Positions 24,721 to 35,082 of a DNA stretch of 64,000 bases are shown here, one piece after another (the first letter of the stretch is position 1; each line of letters starts with the position of its first letter). Position numbers and translations under genes: made by a program. The notes beneath the pieces are model-generated. The model ran no database searches. It worked only from the letters and a program-made list of their open reading frames with translations, and had not been told where the DNA came from. The stretch is taken from NCBI RefSeq assembly GCF_020520425.1, contig NC_079487.1, positions 112,688,141 through 112,752,140 of the forward strand, given 5' to 3'. Source of the DNA: Spinacia oleracea. Lineage: Eukaryota > Streptophyta > Magnoliopsida > Caryophyllales > Amaranthaceae.

Positions 24721-25252
24721 ACTTTAATATTAATCTTAATCCACTTACATTGTTGAATAATTTATAGCCTATCATTTTCCCACTTGTATCCCCACCATCA
24801 CAGTTTCACCAAAATTTCTTAAATACCGTGCAACTAATAAGCGTAAATTTCACTTAGTAATGGAGACAATGCTGTGAATGAACTATAATATAATCATACC
24901 TATATTATTTATGTTAATTTTCTAAATTAATACCAACAATTGGATATTACTTTTTGTTGATTTATTTTTTATTTTTTGTTTTAAGGTTTAAAAAAAATAG
25001 AAAACTGAAAATAAAAATTGTTACTGATCAAGCCTTAAAACATTAATTACTACTCCGTATATTTTTTATACTTCGTAGTGAAATCAATTTATTAATAAAA
25101 TAATCATACGACATTTCCAATGAAAATTGAATTTTGACAAACTTATTTAGTGTATTTCCTTCCCTTATTCTTTACTAAACGAATATTAATTATATTCTCT
25201 TTATCCTTCACTATTTGTCCAATGTATCAAAAGTGCCTTATTAATAATTAAA
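24721..25252. other. AT-rich intergenic DNA
   Basis: No supported gene or repeat apart from ACTCCGTATATT near 25052. Confidence 0.5.
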
Positions 25253-25601
25253 AGGAAAATTTGGTAATATTAATCCAACCTTTGGCGGTTTTCTTTTATT
25301 AATCCCACCTACGACATATTTTTTAATAATCCCACCTTTACTACCCAACGACTTTTATTAGAATTAAGTGACCGGTAATCGGTAAAAAAGTCATCGTGAT
25401 GGTGATGAATTGATGATGATGACTGAATATATCGAGAGAGTAATGCCACATAGGGACATATTACCGCCTACAATAGGCTTATGACGTGTTGGGCCCAATA
25501 AAAGTCGTTGGGTAGTAAATGTGGGATTATTAAAAAAATTGTAGGTGGGCTTAATAAAAGAAAATTGGCCAAAGGTTGGATTAATATTACCAAATTTTCC
25601 T
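25253..25601. mobile_element. MITE with long terminal inverted repeats
   Basis: The left arm starts AGGAAAATTTGGTAATATTA and the right arm is its inverse. Complementarity continues about 100 bp on each side (the AATCCCACCT and CCCAACGACTTTTATT blocks) around a short centre at 25375-25480. Flanks ATAATTAAA / AATTTAAAA suggest but do not prove a ~9-bp target-site duplication. It ends 485 bp before the start codon of NPF copy B. Confidence 0.75.
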
Positions 25602-26086
25602 AATTTAAAATGATCGAAATTATTTTTAAAAAAAACACAAAAGTAGTGGGACTAAATATATTTTATGTGAACATAAAGCGGTGGTCCTCATGTTCAATTG
25701 TACTCCTTCTATATATAATTAATTGGTGCACTTTGATCGGTAAGAATTTTAATAAAGGTGAGTTGATTTTTAAGTGGGGTAAATAAAAAATAAGCAATTA
25801 TAATAAAAGATAGTGGAGGTACTAAAATGAAAAGAATGATAAAATATTACTAGTGGGGTCCTTGAGATAAAAAAAAAAATTCTGTAAATGGAAATTAAAT
25901 CGATTAATAAAATATGGCCGATTATGAAAAGTACTCCATAATCTTTAGTGATAAGACCAAGTTGTTAAATGGGGCATACAAAAAGAAACAGGGGTGAATA
26001 TTTCTGTTTCATAATGGAATTTGTTTTATACATATGCCACTATCAGGTGTAGTAAATATTTTTGCATTGAACACAAAGACAGAGAA
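25602..26086 (+). promoter_or_regulatory. Upstream region of NPF copy B
   Basis: AT-rich DNA between the MITE and the start codon; this is where the promoter and 5' UTR must lie. TATATATAATTAATT at about 25712 is one possible core element, without further support. Confidence 0.3.
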
Positions 26087-29000
26087 ATGAATGAAACAGA
26101 GAGAAAGAGTGAAAGAGATGAGTCTGAAATGTCGACAAGAAAAGTCAAAATTGAAAATGTCGAGGAAGAATCACAAGTTGTTGATTCATCATTTGATTAC
26201 AAAGGAAGGGTTCCTCATCGATCTTCAACTGGCTCATGGAAAGCATCCCTCTTCATTTTAGGTAAAACTATCTATTTTGCTTATAGTACTAACGAACTAG
26301 CTCAACTTCATCTGGAGATCTTACCAGAGCTGTACTTGACTTGGCTCAGAATTTTCACCCTGAATTTAAGAGGGGTATTTGATTTCGGAAAATATGTTAA
26401 CAAAATTGTAGTACTAAAATGCAGCAATGGAATTCAGTGAGATAATGACATATTTTGGAATAGCATCAAATATGGTGATATACATGACAAAAGTGATGCA
26501 GCAAGACTTGAAAACGGCGGCGAACAGTGTAAATGTATGGATTGGAGTTACCACATTAATGCCTCTTCTCGGTGCTTTTCTTGCCGATGCATATACTGGT
26601 CGTTACTTCATGATTCTATTCTCCGCCATCCTCTATGTTCTGGTAAGCCATGCATACTTTTCTTATTATGATAGTTCACATGATCTAATTTCCCTCCCTC
26701 GTGGCTTATTCACACCCAAAATAATAGTCATCTTTTAGCAAATTGTTGCCGATGGTCTGTTTTTTTTATCAATCTAGTTAATTAAGCTTCAAATAATTGA
26801 CAAATCTACAACCAAAACTCATAAAGGTTGTCAACCAAAACTCATAAAGGTTGTCACTATTTGCTGTCCCACTCCCCTTATTAATTAAGACTAAAAATGT
26901 TGAAGGTGAATCATTTAGTCAATCATGATGGCTAAAGGCGGCCAAGGAGCTACCCATACTTCTTCCGTTCCTAAATATCAAGTATACGCAACAATTTGAC
27001 ATTCACAAAAAATTTATCTTATAATATTTAAAATAGTGTTAGATATTCGTGAATTTATATTTTCAAAATATAATTTTTTTTATAAAAAGAGTGGAGTAGC
27101 AACTAGGCCTGGACTTTAATCAAACCCACCAAACTCCACCGGTTTAGAGTAATGCTATTGCTATCCGACTATCCGTCTATCCCACATTTGTGGGTGGGTG
27201 TTCGGCTTAATTAAACCCACCAATAAACTTGCGCCTGTTCAAAGCATTAACAGCCTGAGCGTGGGTCGTATTGGCCCACTAACCGTTTCTAAATTGCCCT
27301 GTAACTCGAAAGTGTTTTGTTATACTAATTAACTTTTTAGTATTAATCGCACCAAAAAAAAAAAAAAACTTTTTAGTATAAAATCATTTTTTTTTAACTT
27401 ATAGTTGGTCTGACGAATTAGAAAATGGAAAACAGAATTCCCTTAATGGAAAATGTTTAGATCAGGGGCGGTGTCAGTAAGGGTTCAGCGGGTTCAACTG
27501 AACCCTTACTGGACAGAGAAAACTGTTATATATTTTTATCGCTACAATGTATCATAAATAAACTAAGTAGCGCAGTGGCTTTGAGATCAGTATCTTACCC
27601 AAAGGTTTGAGGTTTGATCCCCTTGTGTAGCGTGCTGCTTTCAAAAAGCATTTTATTGATTTATTTTTGCTTTCCTCTTTTTTGGTTTTCCTTTTACTCT
27701 TGAAGAAAAACTTTAGTAACTTTCTTGTTTACTAATTACTTTTTGCAAATTATTTTTTGCAAATTTATTCATGAATTTAAAGAGTTGAGGTTTGATACTT
27801 TGAATATTTTGGTGTAAAAAAGTTGCTAACTTGGAATTAAAATTAAAATTTATGATTTTGAATAGATGGACATGAGATGAAGGTTTAGATTGAAGTTCTT
27901 TCGAAAAAAGATCGTATGTCAAAGTCAAAAAAAAATTTCTGCTTGTTTTTTACCAAATTCAAGACCACTTTAACCACCTTGAAATGAACATCTAACACCT
28001 CAAAGTGAACCTCCAACACCTCAAAATGAACCTCTAATACAAGAAAATGAAAACTCGTGGAGTTCAACTATAGTTTTTTTTAGTGTTATTGTAATAGAAC
28101 ACGTGTACCACCGAATTGTTAGTTGTAAATTGAATTTCGGATTATTTTGTTATGCGTTTGAAAATTTCGAACCCTTATGCATAGAATCCTGGCACCGCCA
28201 CTGGTTTAGATGTCTAACAAATATGTAAATTTTCAGAGTCTAGGTATATTTACCATGACACAATACATACCAAGCCTTAAACCTTGCAGCACAAGTTCGA
28301 ATACATGCCAACATGTTAGCAAGGTGCACAAGGCGGTCTACTTCTTAGCGGCCTACCTGATGGCCCTAGCAACAGGTGGTTACAAGCCATGCTTAGAGAG
28401 CTTTGGTGGTGACCAATTCGACGACAACCACCCTAAAGAAAGGAAGCAGAAGATGTCATTTTTCAACTGGTGGAACATCGCCGTTTGTTGTGGCATTTTC
28501 GTTGGGGTTACTTTGATAGTGTACGTACAGTTAAATGTAAGTTGGGGCATTGGATTTTTAACACTAACTATAACTATGGGTGTTACAGTCTTTATATTTG
28601 TTCTTGGAAGACCATTTTATCGGTACTGGACCGCCCTTGGAAGCCCATTTACACCATTGGTGCAAGTCCTTGTTGCTGCTTTGGCTAAGAGAAATCTACC
28701 CTGTCCTTCTGATCCCTCTTTGTTGTATGAGGCTCTCAATTCAGAGAAGCTCCGGGGTCGACTTTTAGGTCATACTAATAGACTCAGGTAAATTCAAATG
28801 CAATACAATGTTTAATAGTCATACAATCATACTACCTCCGCTTCACATTTTTCGTTTTAGTCTGTTTTATACTGTCCTTTACATTGTGCTTTTTGACATG
28901 AAAATTTACTGTCTTACCTCTCTTATCCCACAATATTACATCCACCCACATTTTTATATTGTTCTCTTTACTTTATCCATATTTTATTATATTCACCCAC

Positions 29001-29961
29001 CATTTTACACACTCTTCCTTTCTTCTTAATATTTGTCGAATAGTAACTGCATAGATCATTGTTAAACGGAGGTGGTACTAAAATTTGAAAAAACAACGTG
29101 CTAATATAGATGTGTTACAGATTTCTTGACAAAGCTGCAATAATCGAAAGCAATGATGAAGTAACCAAGAATAAGCAAAGTCCATGGAGGCTAGCAACCG
29201 TGACACAAGTGGAGGAATTAAAACTCATAATAGCCATGTTTCCAATATGGTTAACTTCATTAGTGTTTGGCATAGGCAATGCCCTGGGCCCCACGTTCTT
29301 CATCAAGCAAGGAAACGCAATGAATAGGAATATTTCAAACCACTTTGAAATCCCAGCAGCCTCAATAGCCATCCTATCAGCCATAGGCATGAGTGCTTCA
29401 TTAGCATTATACGACAAAGTCCTCCTCCCATACTTAAGGAGAATCACGGGAAACGAAAGAGGCATCAACATCCTTACAAGAATTGGTATTGGCATGGTTA
29501 TCTTAATCATAACAATGATGATTTCAGCCTTGGTTGAGAGGGCAAGGTGGAAAGCATCATTACAAGGAGAAATCATTCATGTGTATTGGCTTATGCCTCA
29601 AATCTTTATCATTGGTATAGGAGACGGGTTTTCTCTAGTAGGATTACAAGAGTATTTTTATGAACAAGTTCCTGACTCGATGAGGAGCTTAGGGATGGCG
29701 TTTTACCTAAGTGTGACTGGTATTGGAAGTTTTGTTACAACGTTGTTGATTATAATAGTGGATTATGTGACAGGGCTGAATGGTAGGAAGAGATGGATAG
29801 GCAAGGATTTGAATGATAGTCGCCTTGACTATTTTTACTGGCTATTATCGCTCATTTTTGTGTTGAATTTGTGTGTTTTTGTGATGTTGGCCAAGAATTA
29901 TAGGTACAAAAGTGTTCAAAGAGGTGTGGCTATAAGTGATACTATTTGTGATGATGGATGA
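26087..29961 (+). CDS. NPF copy B: NRT1/PTR-family transporter (NPF5-like), intact
   Basis: Exons 26087-26261, 26425-26642, 28237-28787 and 29121-29961 all join at GT-AG borders with matching phases, giving 594 residues, a normal NPF length. The start is the first ATG giving an acidic, hydrophilic N-terminus ending in a GSWKASLFIL-type entry to helix 1. Family marks are FGGDQFDD (residues 187-194), KMSFFNWW, a central loop and a C-terminal helix set with VPDSMRSLGMAFYLS. NPF proteins sit in the plasma membrane or tonoplast and import nitrate, peptides or other metabolites with protons. The closest group, from memory, is NPF5.4-5.7; the substrate cannot be told. In helix 1 the ExxER motif reads EFSEI (E61, E64, I65), lacking the basic residue. 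Intron 2 (26643-28236) carries a hAT element. Confidence 0.93.
26643..27462 (+). other. Intron 2 of NPF copy B before the hAT element
   Basis: Intronic, AT-rich. A short direct duplication, ACCAAAACTCATAAAGGTTG, lies at about 26810-26850. No gene. Confidence 0.7.
27463..28203. mobile_element. Non-autonomous hAT element in intron 2 of NPF copy B
   Basis: Termini CAGGGGCGGTGTCA and TGGCACCGCCACTG are inverted repeats (two mismatches in 14). They are flanked by an exact 8-bp target-site duplication GTTTAGAT (27455-27462, 28204-28211). 741 bp, no transposase. At about 27570-27620 it carries a segment resembling tRNA promoter boxes (TAGCGCAGTGGC ... GGTTTGATCC). Its right end is 33 bp before the exon 3 acceptor, so the branch-point region may derive partly from the element. 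Confidence 0.92.
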
Positions 29962-30466
29962 GAAAAGGGTAGAGTTGGCTAGTGTTTGAAGATGAACCTT
30001 GAGAATCTAATGTTAGAGACCTCTTACTAATAATTTGATGGTGGAAAACTTCATGTAATTTGTTATTAAGGATTTATCACATCATTTGTACAGTACGGAG
30101 TATGAGATGCTCTGTCTTAATTTCATACATTGTACAAAAAACAAGATTATAGCAATGTCAATTCTATAAACTGTAGCACTTATTTTGATGATGCAAAGAT
30201 TTGGATGGACAATTGTTGCGTCGTGGAATATATACCATTGTTCTAACAGGCGATTTTGCGCTATCTTGTAATGTTCCTCAATTTCAAATCTCTCACTAAA
30301 TTAAGGACAATAAAAAGATAAAAAATATCAAATAATATTTCAGACATTATCGCTTATATACGGATGCTAAAAGCATTCTGATTTTACTTGATGCAACACT
30401 TTTTACTTTCATTTAAATAAAACCCTCATCCTCACTTTTATTATTTTCTCTTAACCATCTTTGAAA
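29962..30466 (+). other. 3' flank of NPF copy B
   Basis: Expected 3' UTR and poly(A) region, AT-rich, with TACGGAGTATGAG near 30092. No other gene. Confidence 0.5.
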
Positions 30467-31039
30467 TTATTTTGGTTCAAGTAAATTTGTTTTTTTTTTT
30501 TTTGTGTGTGTCACGTGTAGCAAATCAAATTAGAATACATATTTTGATTGCAATGAACGTTCTTTTTTACTTTAAAGACCCTACAATTGAGGTAATTTCG
30601 GGTTCTTATTCATGTTTTTCAAGCTTTTTCATTCAACTTGTATGAAATAAATACTTCTATTTTGTATAGATTGAATAGAATATAATTAATTATTTCGTAC
30701 AAATTGAATAAAATATAATTAACCATTTCATACCTATTGAACATAACATATATATAGAAGTTAATTATGTTCAATCTATACGAAATGGTTAACTACACTT
30801 TGTTCAATCTGTACGAAATAGTTAATTATATTATGTTCAATCTGCACAAAATATAAATGCTAATTTCATACAAATTGCATGAAAAGGCTTGAAAAACATG
30901 AAAAAAAACCCGAAAATTACCACATTTGCAAGGTCTTCAAAGTCAAAAAAATCGTTCATTGCAATAAAATAAAAATTATTCTTATTTGATTGGATACACG
31001 TGACACTAAAAAAAATCAAATTTATTTGATCCAAAATAA
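30467..31039. mobile_element. Foldback/MITE-like element, 573 bp
   Basis: The left end TTATTTTGGTTCAAGTAAAT is mirrored by the right end. Inverted blocks repeat inward: CACGTGTA / TACACGTGACA, CATGTTTTTCAAGC / GCTTGAAAAACATG, and TTCATACxxATTGAA-like units. The whole unit could fold into one imperfect hairpin. No coding capacity; no certain target-site duplication. Confidence 0.65.
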
Positions 31040-31164
31040 TATCAAAAAAGGTGAGAGAGAGAGAGAGAGAGAAAAAACAAACAAAAGTTAGCCAAACATG
31101 TCATTTGGCCCAATTCCAGATTTTCAAATGAAATGCAAGAATCCAAACAGGCCATAGATGTATT

Positions 31165-31499
31165 TTATAAGGTCAAACTAATCCTACAGTTGACTTATCA
31201 TGTTGACTTATCAACTTGGAGGGAAATTCTGTTATAACAGAATTTCTAACTGCTTCTTCAGTTGTTATTTCTGTTTTAGCTTACATTGCTTTGTAAGAGT
31301 AGTTTCTCTTCTCATCAGAAGATTATAAGTAGATTGCAAGCTTCTGTAATCAATTCATTCAAACAATTAATAAAATTCTTCTTCTTTCTCTCATCTCAAT
31401 CTCTCTCTCTCATATGTTATCCTAGCTTCTGCTATGGTTTGAGTTCTTCAGAACTCAACTAATTGCTCTTACAGTTTAAAGGTTGCCTTGACTGTAACA
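31165..31499 (+). repeat. Chromovirus 5' LTR
   Basis: 335 bp, from TTATAAGGTC (canonical TG mutated; the 3' LTR has TGATAAGGTC) to GACTGTAACA. Confidence 0.88.
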
Positions 31500-31500
31500 T

Positions 31501-31513
31501 TGGTATCAGAGCC
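31501..31513 (+). promoter_or_regulatory. Primer binding site, initiator tRNA-Met
   Basis: TGGTATCAGAGCC, one base after the 5' LTR. Confidence 0.9.
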
Positions 31514-31611
31514 ATTGAGCAGTTGCTCCTTGAACTCTTTGTTCCGCCATTGATTGAGCTTCAATCCAGCCCTGCACATCAACTGTTTGACACATTTTCA
31601 GACTAAAAGAA

Positions 31612-31750
31612 ACTCCAATAGAACAACCTGGCGCATGCAATTACTAGAAAGGTGTCTGCATTGGAGGAACAACTAAGGATTCAAGAGGAGAAATGGGAAG
31701 AACAACAGGCCCATAACAAATTGCTCCAAGAATCATTGGAAAACATGATG
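31612..31750 (+). pseudogene. Chromovirus gag, N-terminal fragment
   Basis: A coiled-coil-like stretch (KVSALEEQLRIQEEKWEEQQ and on to ENMMI) is cut at 31750 by the Tat insertion and resumes at 47050 with TMQEMNERLKTAED. The open frame has no convincing start codon left. Confidence 0.7.
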
Positions 31751-31755
31751 ATCAC

Positions 31756-32676
31756 TGTTTACACAAATTTTCTAGTCTAGGAAAATAAGATAGAAAATAA
31801 TGTAACAAAATATTTTTATTGATATTTGAATGTTTTGGGTACAATCTCTGTAATTGATAGTTTACAAGAAAATAAACTAAGTCCTCTGATTCTGTTCCGC
31901 AGCTGATGGTGACACGTGTATGACACCTGAATTTGGTTTTAGGGTGACAGTTGTCTGATGACGTCAACCTGAGTTTGAGTTTAGGGTGACAGTCGTCTGA
32001 TGACGTCAACCTGAGTTTGAGTTTAGGGTGACAGTCGTCTGATGACGTCAACCTGAGTTTGAGTTTAGGGTGACAGTCGTCTGATGACGTCAACCTGAGT
32101 TTGAGTTTAGGGTGACAATCGTCTGATGACGTCAACCTGAGTTTGAGTTTAGGGTGACAGTCGTCTGATGACGTCAACCTGAGTTTGAGTTTAGGGTGAC
32201 AGTCGTCTGATGACGTCAACCTGAGTTTGAGTTTAGGGTGACAATCGTCTGATGATGTCAACCTGAGTTTGAGTTTGGTTAAGCAGTCGACACAAATTTG
32301 ATGTGTTTATTGACTACTTTCAGAGAGAATTCCCAGAGAATTTATGGACTCTTGAGAATAATGAATTTCCGATCTCCCGCCACTGAAGTAGACGAGAAGT
32401 ATTTATAGTAGATGAAAACTTCTTTACTGGACTTGATAGGTTTAGGCTCGGGCCCATTTTGTGACTTGAGAGTCTTTAACCTGGTCCACTTGGTTTGTTT
32501 ATTTCGGGTTAACAATATGACCTAGCCCAAAAATATATGATCCAAATTGTATTTGAGTAATTCAGATATTTAATTTGGGTGGGCTAAATTAATTAAGATG
32601 GATTAATATTATGATATCGGTCCAAAATAATTAATTTATTTAAAATGTAATACATTATAAATTTTTAGTGTCTACA
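31756..32676 (-). repeat. 3' LTR of the Tat element
   Basis: In element orientation TGTAGACACT ... GTGTAAACA. A TATA box (CTATAAATA, 32400-32408, minus) and AATAAA (31815-31820, minus) bracket a transcribed R region that contains the 42-bp repeats. Confidence 0.95.
31941..32276. repeat. Eight 42-bp tandem repeats with TGACGTCA, 3' LTR copy
   Basis: Units start at 31941, 31983, 32025, 32067, 32109, 32151, 32193 and 32235 and are almost identical. Seven contain the palindrome TGACGTCA; the eighth has TGATGTCA. TGACGTCA is a classical binding site of plant bZIP (TGA/CRE-type) factors. The array lies downstream of the LTR TATA box, so it would be transcribed. Confidence 0.95.
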
Positions 32677-32690
32677 AATTGCCCCCTCGA
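32677..32690 (-). promoter_or_regulatory. Polypurine tract of the Tat element
   Basis: On the minus strand, CGAGGGGGCAATT lies directly before TGTAGACAC, the start of the 3' LTR. Confidence 0.8.
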
Positions 32691-33050
32691 GACTATGTCA
32701 CACATACAACTTGAAGTGTTTGAGCGTGACGTGGTCTCGAACCATCATGACTTGACAGTCTCTCAGCTTAAGCTTGACTTGACAGTCTGACAATCTCCTG
32801 TTTATATCTCACTTGATTTCTATCCGGCAGTATACAAGAGCCTGGACATCCAAGAATCCTAATCGTAATAGGATTTTTTTTTTTTAATTATTTTTTTTAG
32901 CTTGCACCCATCTTGCATCCAAAACTATGTTTCCTGTTTATGTTCAACTTATAGAATACGGAGTATATAACACGTCAAACAAAATCCTTGTCATCTGTAA
33001 ATTAGAGTTGTACTAGGTTTTGTACTTTGCACTTAGAGATCCCCCACAAC

Positions 33051-33058
33051 TTATAAAA
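33051..33058 (+). promoter_or_regulatory. Possible TATA box of the antisense PMD gene
   Basis: TTATAAAA is followed by a leader-like stretch with splice-like borders: AGAG|GTAATT at 33174 and TTTTGTAGCAG near 33618. This suggests 5' UTR introns. It is inference; no transcript evidence is available. Confidence 0.3.
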
Positions 33059-34636
33059 ACAAGAGGACTCATCCCTTTCCCACAACTACAATACAGGGAG
33101 TGTAGTAGCACACACGAAAGCCCAATAATCTATAAATCTTCGCTCTTGGTCGACAGTAGTGCTTCATCAGAGGTAATTAATATCACTTCATCCCCTCTTG
33201 TATTTTTTTTGATGATGTATAAGACATGATATGTTTTGACACATTAAACAATATGCTTTGTGTTTCCCGGTGAGAGTCACCCTCCACCCTTAAAACATTG
33301 ATTATCAATATATCAATTTCTTTCATTCTCAAAGAATTATCGTCTTTATAGTTAGGGCTTATTTTGGTAATGCCATTGCCGTGTACTCCGTACTTGGTAT
33401 TTCTATGGCCACTGCAATTGCTATGGTTTGTGATTCCCTTTTTTTTTTAACCTCGAATTTGCACACTGAACGCATGATATATTTTTCATAATATGCAAAG
33501 TAAACCCCAAGCAAGCATCTAACTTTGTGAATAGCGATTCTCTCTTCATTTTTAATTGAAAGATCAACAACTAAGCCACTAAGTGATTATAATCTTCCTT
33601 TTCTTCTGTTTTGTAGCAGGTGTTTGTACACCCTTTCCTGATATCAACCGGAAGTAGAGTTTCTACACGAAATATCAATCGTTCGACTCGGAACCGGTAA
33701 GCATTTTACTTCTTTGATACGACCTGTAATGCCCAGTAATATATCTCAACTTAAATATTTGATACATGCTGCCCTCTTATGACAATTTAGGCGTTTATCT
33801 GATTTTATGAATTTTCTTTTTTAAACCGCCAAACTGAAATCTCATGACAGTGGACTTAATTAGATATGTGTATTGTATCCGTTTGCATTGCATTGCATTT
33901 GATAAATGCGTCGGCATCGTAGTCATCATCATCATAAGTAATTAATTAAATCAAAAGAGTAATTATCCTTTATCCTTTGATTGACGTAGTTGTTGAACTT
34001 GGACATTTGACATGCATCCATACCATCTGCAACATCCTTGATTAGTAATAATGAGGCCCCTTTTATTTATCTCATCCGCAGGATCAAAAGTCAAATAATC
34101 AGGGTCATTATTTTTTTTAGCGTACTAAGTCGAACTTTCTATATCTTTATTTACAATAGCATTTTATCGACTTTTCTGCATACCCAATATCATCATCCTG
34201 TAAATTTTCAAGAAAAATATCGACATCGACTCTTGTTCGGCAATGTTGTCTCATTTGTATGTTGTTGTTCGCGTTTATTTGCCAATGTGTAATTAGAGAT
34301 ACTCGCGTGCCGTTTGTCGAAAGAACCTCAAATAACTATACCAATAGTTTGATACGAAGTATATATTAATTCAAATTTTGGCATTATTACTCCGTATATA
34401 TTCTTATTGAGGTGGGAATGGGTGTATCCTTGATACGTTTGAATTTTGTGTGTGTAGGTCTTCAATTCTGACAGACTTATTGTTTCACCGCCTCGTACTT
34501 GAGACACAGTCAGGGATATAGACTAAGTAAGGTGATTGTTGTACACCCTTTTAGACTCTTTTTTTTTTTTGCACTTTATTTTTTGTATATGCGTATTTTT
34601 CTTTTTGCAACTTAGTGGAGGCTCAAATGGAAAGAA
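33059..34636 (+). other. Putative leader region of the PMD gene
   Basis: No long frame. Pyrimidine-rich tracts ending in AG and GTAAG-like donors occur several times (for example GGTAAGC at 33696, TGTGTAG at 34457). This fits a spliced untranslated leader, but exon limits are not determinable from sequence alone. Confidence 0.35.
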
Positions 34637-34999
34637 GGAGGATTTATCGTGATGGGTCATCGTGTTTGCTCAGTGAACCCATCAGGGATGTCGGGTCATT
34701 GTGTTTGCACAATGAACCTGTCATCCTCAGATGATCCGTTTGAAGACCTGGATGCTTTTGAAGGAGGATTTATCGTGATGGGTCATCGTGTTTGCTCAGT
34801 GAACCCATCAGGGGTGTCAGGTCATCGTGTTTGCACAGTGAACCTGTCATCCTCAGATGATCCGTTTGAAGACCTGGATGCTTTTGAAGGAGGATTTATC
34901 GTGATGGGTCATCGTGTTTGCTCAGTGAACCCATCAGGGGTGTCAGGTCATCGTGTTTGCACAGTGAACCTGTCATCCTCAGATGATCCGTTTGAAGAC
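34637..34999 (+). repeat. Three 126-bp tandem repeats before the PMD gene
   Basis: Copies start at 34637, 34763 and 34889, with very few differences; the last is cut after GAAGAC. The period is 42 codons and one plus-strand frame stays open through all three (MGHRVCSVNPSG ... SSSDDPFEDLDAFEG). Each unit contains two related sub-blocks (GGTCATCGTGTTTGC). Confidence 0.95.
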
Positions 35000-35082
35000 C
35001 GCCTAATGTCATTAGCAACCAAGTTTTTTGTTTGTCAATCCCGTTTGATTCTTTCTCATCCTTTCTTGTTGTCATTGCAGGA

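Noticed and set aside
27560-27640. tRNA-like boxes (TAGCGCAGTGGC ... GGTTTGATCC)
   Set aside because: No cloverleaf can be drawn and no terminator follows; it is part of the hAT element.
31941-32276. Regular repeat array that could be mistaken for a CRISPR
   Set aside because: Units are contiguous with no unique spacers, lie in a plant LTR, and recur identically in the other LTR.
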